A stretch of DNA of 49,170 bases, taken from positions 1 through 49,170 of the forward strand of contig NZ_VAUP01000012.1 of NCBI RefSeq assembly GCF_005871085.1. Direction: 5' to 3'. The notes under the pieces are model-generated. The model made no database searches. It had not been told where the DNA came from and saw nothing but the letters and a program-made list of their open reading frames with translations. This document shows positions 38,677-47,300 of this stretch, one piece after another. A program made the position numbers and the translations under genes. Numbering within the stretch: position 1 is the stretch's first letter; every line of letters starts with the position of its first letter. The stretch is from Xanthobacter autotrophicus. GTDB taxonomy: Bacteria; Pseudomonadota; Alphaproteobacteria; Rhizobiales; Xanthobacteraceae.

Positions 38677-39213
38677 TCACCTGGGCGAGAGGATCATGAT
38701 CATCTGCCGGCCTTCCAGCATAGGCTCGGCCTCCACCTTGGCGATGGCGGCGACATCCTCCTTCAGCTTCTGAAGCAGCTTGAAGCCGATGTCCTGGTGC
38801 GCCATCTCGCGGCCGCGGAAGCGCAGGGTGACCTTCACCTTGTCGCCTTCCTCGAAGAAGCGCTCCATGGAGCGCATCTTGACCTCGTAATCGTGGGTGT
38901 CGATGCCGGGGCGGAGCTTGATTTCCTTGACCTCCACCACCTTCTGCTTCTTGCGGGCCTCGCTCGCCTTCTTCTGGTTCTGGTATTTGAACCGGCCGTA
39001 GTCGAGGATTTTGCAGACGGGGGGCGCGGAATTCGGCGAGATCTCGACGAGGTCGAGGCCGGCTTCCTGCGCAAGGGTGAGAGCATCGCGAATGGCCACC
39101 ACGCCGCGGTTTTGCCCATCCTGGTCGATCAGCTGGACTTCGCGGATGCGGATTTCCTCGTTGACGCGCGGACCATCCTTCTCCGGCGCGACGGGTCTCA
39201 TGGGGCGACGAAT
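38677..39213 (-). CDS. infC: Translation initiation factor IF-3, with ATT start
   Basis: IF-3 prevents premature joining of 50S subunits and checks start-codon choice. The blocks [40 protein letters not shown] and [20 protein letters not shown] are typical. An ATG lies at 39201, but four codons upstream an in-frame ATT (39213) gives the family N-terminus [16 protein letters not shown] stands nine bases upstream, and an in-frame TGA lies two codons before that ATT. IF-3 genes commonly use such a rare start for self-control. With this start the protein has 178 residues. Confidence 0.95.
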   Translation of the reverse strand: MRRPMRPVAPEKDGPRVNEEIRIREVQLIDQDGQNRGVVAIRDALTLAQEAGLDLVEISPNSAPPVCKILDYGRFKYQNQKKASEARKKQKVVEVKEIKLRPGIDTHDYEVKMRSMERFFEEGDKVKVTLRFRGREMAHQDIGFKLLQKLKEDVAAIAKVEAEPMLEGRQMIMILSPR

Positions 39214-39507
39214 GGCTTTTCACTCCTCAGACATTGACGAAATACCCGAGGCGAATGGGCCACGGCGCCGGCTCCTGCCGTCGTCCATGTGACCCGCGTC
39301 TCAGGGTAGGCTGGAAAGATCGTGACAAACGGTCGTAAAGTCAATGACCCATGAGGATTCGCGGGGCGTTCTCGCGGCATTGGGGCGCGGTTTTCCCGAT
39401 GGGGGGCGAGCCACAGTTCAGCCGCCTTCCCTGCGCATCTGTAACAATGCCGCCGATTTGCGGGCCTTTCCCGTGAACAACCGGCCTTTCCGGCCACGGA
39501 CGCACCG

Positions 39508-40371
39508 ATGAGCAACGCCCGTTCCGCCTTTCTGTCCGCGCACGCTTTCGCGACGGCTGGAGCCATTTTGGCCGGCGCCCTGCTGGCGCGGCCCGGCCCG
39601 GCCCGCGCCGATGGGCGCCTCGAAGCCAAATACACGCTGACGGTGGGCAGCGTGGAACTCGGGCGTGGCTCCATCGTGGTGGAGGCGGGGGATACCGCCT
39701 ACGAAATCACCGGCGCCGCCCGGGTCACCGGTGTGCTGCGCGCGGTGTCCTCCGGCAAAGGCGTGGCGGCGTCGCGCGGGGCGCTGGCTGGCGGCAAGAT
39801 GGCGCCCCGCGTCTATGCCATGAATGCCGAGGCCGACGGCAAGGCCGAGACCGCCCGCATCACCATCGCTGGCGGGGCGGTCAAGGACATGGACGTGGAA
39901 CCGCCGCTGAAGCCGGTGCCCGACCGCGTGCCGGTGACGAGCGATGCGCTCCAGAACGTCATCGACCCCATGAGCGGGGCTTTCATCTACGTGCCCGGTA
40001 CCGCCGACCTCCTCTCCGCCGCCGCCTGCGACCGTTCCATCCCGGTGTTCGACGGCCGGCAGCGCTATGATCTACAGCTTTCGTTCCTGCGGACGGAGAA
40101 GGTGAAGGCCGAGGGCTATGCCGGCTCCGCCGTGGTGTGCGGAGTGCGCTACAGCCCGGTCGCCGGCCATCGTCCGACCCGGTCTACCGTGAAATATATG
40201 CAGGAAAACAAGGATATGCAGGTCTGGCTGGTGCCCATCGCCGGCACCCGCCTGCTGGCGCCCTTCAAGGTGTCGGTGGCCACCATGATCGGCACGGCGG
40301 TGCTGGCGGCCTCCTCTTTCGAAACGCAGGTGAAGTCGGGAACCGTCCCGGTGAGCGCGCCTCGCCCCTGA
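39508..40371 (+). CDS. DUF3108-family periplasmic protein
   Basis: A 287-residue protein with a signal peptide (hydrophobic residues 12-30, cleavage near ARPGPARA). The mature part starts LEAKYTLTVGSVELGRGSI and includes the sequences VYAMNAEADGKAETARITI and IDPMSGAFIY. This resembles the DUF3108 family of predicted beta-rich periplasmic proteins. The function is unknown. The start ATG at 39508 lies 294 bases from the divergent infC start. The gap between them holds no recognisable feature beyond promoters. Confidence 0.82.
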   Translation: MSNARSAFLSAHAFATAGAILAGALLARPGPARADGRLEAKYTLTVGSVELGRGSIVVEAGDTAYEITGAARVTGVLRAVSSGKGVAASRGALAGGKMAPRVYAMNAEADGKAETARITIAGGAVKDMDVEPPLKPVPDRVPVTSDALQNVIDPMSGAFIYVPGTADLLSAAACDRSIPVFDGRQRYDLQLSFLRTEKVKAEGYAGSAVVCGVRYSPVAGHRPTRSTVKYMQENKDMQVWLVPIAGTRLLAPFKVSVATMIGTAVLAASSFETQVKSGTVPVSAPRP

Positions 40372-40617
40372 GGCGCGCCGGCCTGAATCCGCCATGCGGC
40401 CTGTCGCACCCCCACAGGTCGTAGGGGGAGAAGCAGGAACAGCGGGAACCATGCGATTCGGTCGCGATTCGTTCGGGGCCTGTTCCCGGCCCGGCGGGAT
40501 GGCGCGAAAGTGCCCCATTCCGGCACAGACGGCCCGGCATTGACAGCGCCGCGTTGACACCCGCCATGGCACAGGTGTTCCCTCATCGGGCGTGAGCGGT
40601 TCACGCGCGAGGACATC

Positions 40618-42021
40618 ATGGCGAAACGCAGCAAGGGCGCGCAAAAGACTCCGGTGACGGCGCCGCGGGGTGTCAGCTCTCTCGCCGAGGCCAAGGCCTG
40701 GATGGCCGGCCGGGGCATCACCGAAATTGAGTGCACCGTCCCAGATCTCGCGGGCGTCGCGCGCGGCAAGATCATGCCCGCCTCGAAATTCTTCTCCTCC
40801 CCGGTGATGAACCTGCCCCTGTCGGTCTTCTTCCAGACCATTTCGGGCGAGTATCCGGACTATGAGGGGCTGGTGGATTCCGTGGTCGCCGACAGCGACC
40901 TGGTGATGGAGCCGGACCTTGCCACCCTGTGCTCGGTGCCGTGGGCGCAGGACCCCACCGCCCAGGTGATCCACGACGCCTATCATCGCGACGGCCGCCC
41001 GGTGGAGCTGGCGCCCCGCCAGGTGCTGCGCCACGTCATCTCGCTCTACGAGAAGAAGGGCTGGAAGCCGGTGGTGGCGCCGGAGATCGAATTCTATCTG
41101 GTGGAGCCCAACACCGATCCCGACTATCCGCTGAAGCCGCCGGTGGGCCGCTCGGGCCGCCCGGAGATCGGCCGGCAGTCTTATTCGATCCAGGCAGTGA
41201 ACGAGTTCGACGCCCTGTTCGAGGACATCTACGATTATTCCGAAGCCCAGGGGCTCGAGATCGATACGCTGATCCATGAGGACGGCGCCGCGCAGATGGA
41301 AATCAACCTGCGCCACGGCGATCCGCTGACGCTGGCCGACCAGGTGTTCCTGTTCAAGCGCACCATCCGAGAGGCGGCGCTGGCCCACAAGATCTACGCC
41401 ACCTTCATGGCCAAGCCCATCGCCAACGAGCCGGGCAGCGCCATGCACATCCACCAGTCGGTCATCTCGGCGCAGACCGGCAAGAACATCTTCTCGGACG
41501 ACGACGGCGACCCGACCCCGGAATTCTTCTCCTTCATCGCCGGGCACCAGAAATACCTGCCGTCCGTCATGTGCATCATGGCGCCCTATGTGAATTCCTA
41601 CCGGCGGCTGACGCGCGATTCCATGGCACCCATCAACCTGCAATGGGGCTACGACAACCGCACCGCGGGCCTGCGCGTGCCCCCCTCCACCCCCGAGGCG
41701 CGGCGGCTGGAGAACAGGGTGCCGTCCTCCGACGCCAATCCTTATCTCGTCATCGCCGCCTCGCTGGCGTGCGGCTATCTCGGCCTCACCGAGAACCTGC
41801 GCGCCACTGATCCGCTTGAGGGTGATGCCAAGAACCTCGACTTCGACCTGCCGCGCGGCCTCTTGGAGGCGGTGGCGGCCTTCTCGGACAGCGAGCCCCT
41901 CGCCGAGGTGCTCGGCCATCGCTTCGTGGCCGCCTATGCGGCGGTGAAGCAGGCGGAGTTCGAGACCTTCATGCGGGTGATCTCGCCGTGGGAGCGGGAA
42001 TATCTGCTGCTGAACGTCTGA
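40618..42021 (+). CDS. Glutamine-synthetase-like ligase (PuuA type)
   Basis: A 467-residue glutamine synthetase family protein. EIEFYLVEPNTDPD and the later block SAMHIHQSV are active-site metal and glutamate motifs. The C-terminal block has PINLQWGYDNRTAGLRVP and ENRVPSSDANPYLVIAASLA. The overall form resembles gamma-glutamylpolyamine synthetases rather than true nitrogen-assimilating GlnA. An N-terminal Lys/Thr extension (MAKRSKGAQKTPVTAPRG) precedes the fold. A FAD-dependent amino oxidase follows directly, a usual companion in polyamine degradation. The substrate could be another amine. Confidence 0.88.
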   Translation: MAKRSKGAQKTPVTAPRGVSSLAEAKAWMAGRGITEIECTVPDLAGVARGKIMPASKFFSSPVMNLPLSVFFQTISGEYPDYEGLVDSVVADSDLVMEPDLATLCSVPWAQDPTAQVIHDAYHRDGRPVELAPRQVLRHVISLYEKKGWKPVVAPEIEFYLVEPNTDPDYPLKPPVGRSGRPEIGRQSYSIQAVNEFDALFEDIYDYSEAQGLEIDTLIHEDGAAQMEINLRHGDPLTLADQVFLFKRTIREAALAHKIYATFMAKPIANEPGSAMHIHQSVISAQTGKNIFSDDDGDPTPEFFSFIAGHQKYLPSVMCIMAPYVNSYRRLTRDSMAPINLQWGYDNRTAGLRVPPSTPEARRLENRVPSSDANPYLVIAASLACGYLGLTENLRATDPLEGDAKNLDFDLPRGLLEAVAAFSDSEPLAEVLGHRFVAAYAAVKQAEFETFMRVISPWEREYLLLNV

Positions 42022-42029
42022 CGGCGCGC

Positions 42030-43349
42030 ATGGTGGGCGAGGCTCAATCCAGGCCGCCGGCGGGGCTCGATCCCGCCGGGCATGCCGCATCCTGGTACGC
42101 GGCGACGGCCATCGCCTGTCCCGCCTTTCCCCCGCTTGCGGGCGAGGTGAAAGCGGACGTGTGCATCCTCGGCGGCGGTTACACCGGCCTCTCCGCCGCG
42201 CTGCATCTGGCGGAAGCCGGCTTCGACGTGGTGGTGCTGGAAGCCTCCCGCGTCGGCTCGGGGGCGTCGGGCCGCAATGGCGGGCAGCTCCATTCCGGCC
42301 AGCGCCACGGCCAGGACGTGATCGAAAAGGCGGTGGGCCTCGACGACGCGAAGAAGCTCTGGGACCTCGCCGAGGAGGGCAAGGCGCTGGTCCATGGCCT
42401 CATCGCGCGCCACGGCATGGCGTGCGACCTGAAGAGCGGCCTGATCCATGCCGACCACAAGCCGCACTTCGTGAAGGAAAGCCACGACTACGCCCGCCTG
42501 CTGCGGGAGCGCTACGGCTATGACGCGGTCGACCCGCTGACCCGCGAGGAGATCCGCGCCCTGGTGGGCACCGATGCCTACCACGGCGGGGTGATCGACC
42601 GGAAAGCCGGCCACCTCCACCCGCTCAATTTCGCCCTCAGTCTCGCCAAGGCGGTGGCCGGGGCCGGCGCGCGGATCTTCGAGGGTACCCGCGCCGTGGG
42701 CGTGAAGGAGGAGGGGGCGGGGGTCACCGTCACCACCGCAGGCGGCGCCGTGGTGCGTGCCGGCTTCCTGCTGGAATGCGGCAACGGCCTCATGGATGGC
42801 CTCGACCGGCGGGTGGACACCCATGTCATGCCCATCTGCAACTACATCATCGCTACGGAACCGCTGGGGGCCCGGGCGCGGGAAATCATCGCCAACGACG
42901 CGGCGGTGGCGGACAGCCGCTTCGTCATCAATTATTTCCGCCTGAGCGGCGACGGCCGGCTGCTGTTCGGCGGCGGCGAGAGCTACCGGCGGGGCCTACG
43001 GACCGACGTGGCCGGCTTCGTGCGGCCCTATATGCTGCGCATCTTCCCGCAGCTTCAGGACGTGCGCATCGACTATGCCTGGGGCGGGGTGCTCGCCATC
43101 ACCCTCAATCGCATGCCGTTCGTGCGCAGGCTGTCGGACAAGGTGCTGGTCTCGGCCGGCTACAGCGGGCAGGGGGTGGCGCTGGCGCCCCTGTTCGGCA
43201 AGATCCTGGCCGAGGCGGTGAAGGGGCAGCTGGAGCGCTTCGACCTGCTCCAGCGCCTGCCGGTGCCGCCGTTTCCCGGCGGCAGGCTCATGCGCTACCC
43301 GCTGCTGGTGGCGGGCCTCAGCTATTACGCCATGCGCGACCGGCTCTGA
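42030..43349 (+). CDS. FAD-dependent oxidoreductase (PuuB-like, DAO family)
   Basis: A 439-residue FAD enzyme. The N-terminal dinucleotide-binding motif GGGYTGLSAALHLAEAG (residues 48-64) is followed by SGRNGGQLHSGQR. The C-terminal part has ALTLNRMPF-like core sequence (LAITLNRMPFVR) and SAGYSGQGVALAP, typical of D-amino-acid-oxidase-like enzymes including gamma-glutamylputrescine oxidase. The start ATG at 42030 lies eight bases after the glutamine-synthetase-like gene. Together they could oxidise a gamma-glutamylated amine. It ends convergently with the small secreted protein gene. Confidence 0.88.
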   Translation: MVGEAQSRPPAGLDPAGHAASWYAATAIACPAFPPLAGEVKADVCILGGGYTGLSAALHLAEAGFDVVVLEASRVGSGASGRNGGQLHSGQRHGQDVIEKAVGLDDAKKLWDLAEEGKALVHGLIARHGMACDLKSGLIHADHKPHFVKESHDYARLLRERYGYDAVDPLTREEIRALVGTDAYHGGVIDRKAGHLHPLNFALSLAKAVAGAGARIFEGTRAVGVKEEGAGVTVTTAGGAVVRAGFLLECGNGLMDGLDRRVDTHVMPICNYIIATEPLGARAREIIANDAAVADSRFVINYFRLSGDGRLLFGGGESYRRGLRTDVAGFVRPYMLRIFPQLQDVRIDYAWGGVLAITLNRMPFVRRLSDKVLVSAGYSGQGVALAPLFGKILAEAVKGQLERFDLLQRLPVPPFPGGRLMRYPLLVAGLSYYAMRDRL

Positions 43350-43391
43350 CGCGAGCCGGCCCACCCTGCGCTTGAAAAGCTCCGGTCAGGC

Positions 43392-43742
43392 TCAGTTCAG
43401 CCCGCCGAGCCGGCGTGCCTCTGCGAGGGCCTTGAGACAGCCCGCCTCGTCGCCCCCGGCCTGGAGGTTGATGGCCTGGTTGAGCGCGCCATAGGCGCCG
43501 CTGTCCGGCGGCGTGAGGCCGGCGGCGGCCAGCGAGCCGGGGGTCGGCTGCTGGTCGGTCTGCGCGCCGATGGTCTGTTCCTGGGACGGCGGCTTCTTCG
43601 GCGCGGGCTCGCGCGCCTTGAGCTCCGCCTGCACGGTGACGATCTGCTCAAGGCAGGCGGCGTCGGCGGGCGCCGACCAGGCGAGGAGGCTGAGTGTCGC
43701 GGCGAGCGCGCAAACGGTGCGGGATGCAAACAGGGCGATCAT
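43392..43742 (-). CDS. Small secreted hypothetical protein
   Basis: A 116-residue protein of unknown function. A signal peptide (MIALFASRTVCALAATLSLL, cleavage near residue 25 after ADAA) precedes a polar mature part with two cysteines (one in ACLEQIVTV, one in GGDEAGCLKALAEARRLGG). The C-terminal repeat-like helical end suggests a small helical domain. The frame extends to 43961, but the ATG at 43742 gives the signal sequence. It lies 136 bases downstream of terC on the same strand. Confidence 0.7.
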   Translation of the reverse strand: MIALFASRTVCALAATLSLLAWSAPADAACLEQIVTVQAELKAREPAPKKPPSQEQTIGAQTDQQPTPGSLAAAGLTPPDSGAYGALNQAINLQAGGDEAGCLKALAEARRLGGLN

Positions 43743-43878
43743 TCTCGACCTCGAAGACTTAGATCGGGCCGGCCGGGCCGGCCCAAAACGAGCATAGAGA
43801 GGCGCGCGCCGCCTTGCCATTGGCCTTGCGCAAATGGCGGCCCGCCAGCCGCCATTTGTCCGTGACCGCGCGGCCCGC

Positions 43879-44622
43879 TCAATGCCCGCCGGAGGCCGGA
43901 CGGCGCCGGCGGGACAGCATGTTGAGCGCCTCGATGGCGGCGGAGAAGGCCATGGCCGCATAGACGTAGCCCTTGGGCACGTGGGCGCCGAAGCCTTCCG
44001 CGATCAGCGTCATGCCGATCATGATGAGGAAGCCCAGCGCCAGCATCACCACGGTGGGGTTGGCCTCGATGAACTTTGCCAGCGGATCGGCGGCCAGCAG
44101 CATGCAGGTCACCGCCGCGATCACCGCGATGATCATGATGGGGATGTGCTCGGTCATGCCCACGGCGGTGATGATGCTGTCGATGGAGAACACGAGGTCC
44201 AGCATCAGGATCTGGGCAATGGCTGCGGTAAAGCCGATGGTGACCTTTGCGTCCTGCACGTCCTCCGCATGGGTGCGCGGGTCCACATTGTGGTGGATCT
44301 CCGTGGTCGCCTTCCACACCAGGAACAGGCCGCCGGCGATGAGGATGAGGTCGCGCCAGGAGAAGCCGTGCCCGAACACCTCGAAGATGGGAGCGGTCAG
44401 CTTCACGATGATGGCGATGGTGCCGAGCAGCGCCAACCGCATCACCAGCGCGAGGCCGATGCCGATGCGCCGGGCCTTGGTGCGGTACTGGGGCGGCAGC
44501 TTGTTGGTGAGGATGGAGATGAAGATGAGGTTGTCGATGCCGAGCACCACTTCCATGGCCACCAGCGTCACCAGGGCCACCCACGCGGCGGGGTCGGCGG
44601 CGAGTTGAAGGAGGTAGTCCAT
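43879..44622 (-). CDS. TerC-family integral membrane protein
   Basis: A 247-residue protein with about seven membrane spans. [15 protein letters not shown] is the first conserved block with the acidic residue, and the second is [19 protein letters not shown]. These Asp residues line a probable metal pathway. The family is linked to tellurite resistance and manganese export. The start ATG at 44622 touches the lipid kinase stop (44623-44625), so both are one transcriptional unit. Confidence 0.9.
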   Translation of the reverse strand: MDYLLQLAADPAAWVALVTLVAMEVVLGIDNLIFISILTNKLPPQYRTKARRIGIGLALVMRLALLGTIAIIVKLTAPIFEVFGHGFSWRDLILIAGGLFLVWKATTEIHHNVDPRTHAEDVQDAKVTIGFTAAIAQILMLDLVFSIDSIITAVGMTEHIPIMIIAVIAAVTCMLLAADPLAKFIEANPTVVMLALGFLIMIGMTLIAEGFGAHVPKGYVYAAMAFSAAIEALNMLSRRRRPASGGH

Positions 44623-45594
44623 CTAGGCAGAACCTTCGGGCTGGAGGTGAGGGGAGGGGAACGAGGAAAACGCGGGCGCCGGTGGGGCATGAACGAGGAT
44701 GGCCGCGGGCCGGATCCGGAAATGAGCCGGGGTATAGGTGACCAGCTCGCCATCGGTGTTCACCGGGCGGGGACGGCTGGTGCGCACCACCACCTGCGTG
44801 GTGCGGAAGGTGCGCACGTCATCCCAGGTGCCCTGGGTGCCGCGCCGCAGCGAGGGCAGGAGCGCGAGCAGGCGCCACCAGTGGTCGACTTCGAGGCTGT
44901 AGAAATCGAGCCGGCCGTCGTCGGCGGTGGCGGTGGCTTCCACCGTCATGCCGCCGCCATAGTGCCGGCCGTTTCCCACGGACACTTGCAGGGTGCGCAC
45001 ATGCTCCACCTGTCCGTCATGCTCGATGAAGGCTGTGAACAGCCGCGACTGCATGAGAAGGCGGGCGGCGACGATGCCATAGCCGAGCACGCCGAAGCGG
45101 CGTTTGGCCTCCTGCGTCAGGGCGCGGGCGAGATCGGCGGAAAAGCCGATGCTGGCCACGTTCAGGAAGGGATGGCCGTTCACCTCGCCGAGGTCGATGG
45201 GGCGCGGTGCGCCGGCCAGGACCACGTCGGCAGCGGCCGCAAGATCGGTTGGGATGGCGAGGGTGCGCGCGAAATCGTTGGCGGTGCCCAGCGGCAGTAC
45301 GCCGAGCGGCAACTGGGTGTCGAACAGACCCGACGCGGCCGCATTCAGCGTGCCGTCGCCGCCGCCGAGGATGACGAGATCGGCTTCGCCCGCACGGGCG
45401 CGAATAGTGTCGGAGATTGCGGCGGCGCCGGGCCATCGCACGTCGGTGAGGTCGAGCTCGGCCGACAGCAGGTCGCGCACCGCGCCGAGGGACGCGGTGC
45501 CCTGGCGGGCGCCGGGGTTGACCATGAACAGCGCGCGGCGCCGGTGGGGAGGGCGCGGCGGCATCATTTCTGGTGGGGTACGATCATGGGCCAT
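44623..45594 (-). CDS. Diacylglycerol/lipid kinase family protein (YegS/DagK type)
   Basis: A 323-residue lipid kinase of the DagK/YegS group. The nucleotide-binding VILGGGDGTLNAAAS is near residues 74-88 and PLGTANDFARTL near 100-111. GNGRHYGGGMTV and a C-terminal beta domain follow. It could phosphorylate diacylglycerol or another lipid. The start is ATG at 45594 (MAHDRTP); no clear ribosome site is visible, and ATG codons at 45567 and 45564 are alternatives. terC follows with no gap. The gap upstream holds a terminator-like hairpin (45808-45851) and TetR-type operators. Confidence 0.85.
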   Translation of the reverse strand: MAHDRTPPEMMPPRPPHRRRALFMVNPGARQGTASLGAVRDLLSAELDLTDVRWPGAAAISDTIRARAGEADLVILGGGDGTLNAAASGLFDTQLPLGVLPLGTANDFARTLAIPTDLAAAADVVLAGAPRPIDLGEVNGHPFLNVASIGFSADLARALTQEAKRRFGVLGYGIVAARLLMQSRLFTAFIEHDGQVEHVRTLQVSVGNGRHYGGGMTVEATATADDGRLDFYSLEVDHWWRLLALLPSLRRGTQGTWDDVRTFRTTQVVVRTSRPRPVNTDGELVTYTPAHFRIRPAAILVHAPPAPAFSSFPSPHLQPEGSA

Positions 45595-45807
45595 GGGTTC
45601 CGGTGAGTGCTGAGCACGCGGTGATCCGACATCGCGCAGCAGAACTGCGCCAGAGGGGCCCGGATCGGTTTCGGTAAGGTAAGGTGCGGCGCGCGACGGC
45701 CAAGGTGATGTGGCTGAATGTCGCAGATCGCGCGCGGTCAGAAGCGGTTGAGCGCACCGGCCTGCCGCGTGCTGGCGCAACTGGGCGGTGGGTTTTGAGG
45801 TGCGCTC

Positions 45808-45851
45808 AAAAAATTCGGGGGAGGAGAGCGGGGGCGTTGCTCTCCTCCCCC
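45808..45851 (-). terminator. Orphan intrinsic terminator-like hairpin
   Basis: A perfect 13-bp stem GGGGGAGGAGAGC / GCTCTCCTCCCCC (45817-45829 and 45839-45851) with a nine-base loop. In the minus direction it is followed by TTTTTT (45808-45813). No minus-strand gene ends here. It would stop a minus-strand transcript that begins near the operators about 50-100 bases earlier, or act as an attenuator for the lipid kinase transcript. Confidence 0.7.
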
Positions 45852-45890
45852 TGGTTCGATCACGACGCGGGTTGCGGTACCGCGACATTG

Positions 45891-45905
45891 ACCGAACGGT
45901 TCGGT
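45891..45905. promoter_or_regulatory. TetR-type operator palindrome, site 1
   Basis: ACCGAACGGTTCGGT is a near-perfect palindrome around its central base. Site 2 (45956-45971), about 50 bases away, has the same ACCGAACGGT half in reverse. Their spacing brackets a likely divergent promoter. Binding by the downstream TetR protein is inferred from position and repetition. Confidence 0.75.
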
Positions 45906-45955
45906 TCGTTGCTTATTAACTAGCGGAGCGCGACCAGCTTGGCAAGAGAGAACTG

Positions 45956-45971
45956 AACCGTTCGGTCGGTT
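45956..45971. promoter_or_regulatory. TetR-type operator palindrome, site 2
   Basis: AACCGTTCGGTCGGTT contains the reverse complement of the core of site 1 (ACCGAACGGT), followed by a second GGTCGGTT half. It lies 129 bases before the TetR start codon. Confidence 0.72.
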
Positions 45972-46099
45972 TTTTGCGAGGCTTTCGTGCTGCGAGGATG
46001 TCTGTCGTTCACGCGTGGCGCGGGATGCGCCGGCCGGGGCTTGCGCGCCGGTCCCGCTCCCGCGAGAGCGTAAGGCCGGAAAGAAAGAGACGGGGGAGT

Positions 46100-46783
46100 A
46101 TGACGGAGATTGGTGGCGCGGACCTCAAGCCGCGCAACCCGGAGCCTCGCGAGACCGGGCACCGCGACAGCGGGCATGGCGCGGGCCAGGACCCGGAAAA
46201 GCGCAGCCAGATCCTCGCGGGCGCCCGCCGGGTGTTCTTCGAGCGGGGCTTCGATGCGGCCAGCATGGGCGACATCGCCCGCGCGGCGGGGGTCTCCAAG
46301 GGCACGCTCTACGTCTATTTCGAGAACAAGGAGGACCTCTTCGCCGCCCTCGTGGGCAGCGAGTGCGAGGAGACCGCCGAGCGCATGTTCGTGGTGGATT
46401 CCGAGGAGGAGGACGTGGAAACCGCCCTCACCAAGCTCGGGTTTTCGTTCATCCACGCCATCCTGCGGCCGAGCAGCATCGCGCTGCTGCGCACGGTGAT
46501 TGCCATTTCCGCCAAGTTTCCCGACATCGGCCGACGCTTCTTCGAGGCGGGGCCCTGCGAGGGGGTGTACCGCCTGTCGGCCTATCTCGCCGCCAAGGTG
46601 GAGCAGGGCGTGCTCGACATCGAGGACGTGGAGCAGGCGGCGAGCCAGTTCCTCACCCTGTGCAAGGACGGGGTGACCATTCCCGCCCTCGTCGGCGCGC
46701 CCGACGCGCCCGATCCGGCTGCGGTGGAGAAATCGGTGAAGGGGGCGGTGCGCGTCTTCATGCGCGCCTATGGCGCCAAGTGA
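46100..46783 (+). CDS. TetR-family transcriptional regulator
   Basis: A 227-residue regulator. After a 32-residue polar lead, the helix-turn-helix region is [20 protein letters not shown], then [20 protein letters not shown], within residues 37-78. The C-terminal ligand-binding domain has no family-specific motif that I recognise. The ATG at 46100 is close to GGGGGAG, with short spacing; upstream in-frame codons are possible. Two near-identical palindromes in the leader suggest self-repression. Candidate targets are its own gene and the divergent lipid kinase-terC unit. It is convergent with the VOC gene. Confidence 0.88.
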   Translation: MTEIGGADLKPRNPEPRETGHRDSGHGAGQDPEKRSQILAGARRVFFERGFDAASMGDIARAAGVSKGTLYVYFENKEDLFAALVGSECEETAERMFVVDSEEEDVETALTKLGFSFIHAILRPSSIALLRTVIAISAKFPDIGRRFFEAGPCEGVYRLSAYLAAKVEQGVLDIEDVEQAASQFLTLCKDGVTIPALVGAPDAPDPAAVEKSVKGAVRVFMRAYGAK

Positions 46784-46827
46784 TCCCGGGCCAGCTTGGC
46801 CCCGCGAGGATCAGTCCGCACGCCCCG

Positions 46828-47292
46828 TCATGAGGCGGCCCGCTCCGGCACCGTGAGCCGGCCTTCGGCATCGAACGGGAAGAAGGGGTTGTGCGCCACT
46901 TCCCACAGATGCCCGTCCGGGTCGGCGAAATAGCCGCTGGTGCCGCCCCAGAACACCTTCTGCGCCGGCTTGACCTCTTTGCCTCCGGCCGCCACGGCGC
47001 GGGCGATGACGAGCGCGACCTCCTCTTCCTGCGCCACGTTGCAGGCCAGGGTCTGGCCGCAGAAGGGCTGCGGAGGCGTGTCGACCAGCGTGGCGTCATC
47101 GGCCAGGCGGTCGCGCGGATACAGGCTCAGCACCACATGCCCGGCGAGGAAGAAGGCGACGCCCTGCGTGTCCAGGTCCCGCCGTTCCAGCCCCATCGCC
47201 GTATAGAACGCGATGGCGCGGCCGAGGTCGCCAACCCCCAGGGTGACAAGATGCAGGCGCAGCGCGGGTTGCGGTGGCACGGGTGTCTCCAT
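46828..47292 (-). CDS. VOC (glyoxalase/bleomycin-resistance fold) protein
   Basis: A 154-residue protein with two beta-alpha-beta-beta-beta units typical of the vicinal oxygen chelate fold. The start LRLHLVTLGVGDLGRAIAFY and the end GYFADPDGHLWEVAHNPFFP (a metal-binding His/Glu pair) are characteristic. The substrate is unknown. The ATG at 47292 lies eight bases after the radical SAM stop; a TTG at 47304 would overlap that stop by four bases. It is probably co-transcribed with the radical SAM gene. Confidence 0.85.
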   Translation of the reverse strand: METPVPPQPALRLHLVTLGVGDLGRAIAFYTAMGLERRDLDTQGVAFFLAGHVVLSLYPRDRLADDATLVDTPPQPFCGQTLACNVAQEEEVALVIARAVAAGGKEVKPAQKVFWGGTSGYFADPDGHLWEVAHNPFFPFDAEGRLTVPERAAS

Positions 47293-47300
47293 GGGGCGCG

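Larger units (their letters stand above)
45595..46099. other. 505-base divergent gap with terminator-like hairpin and two operators
   Basis: The gap between the lipid kinase and the TetR gene holds the hairpin 45808-45851 and palindromes 45891-45905 and 45956-45971, described separately. No gene is evident. The rest, including 45595-45800, shows nothing recognisable. Confidence 0.5.
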
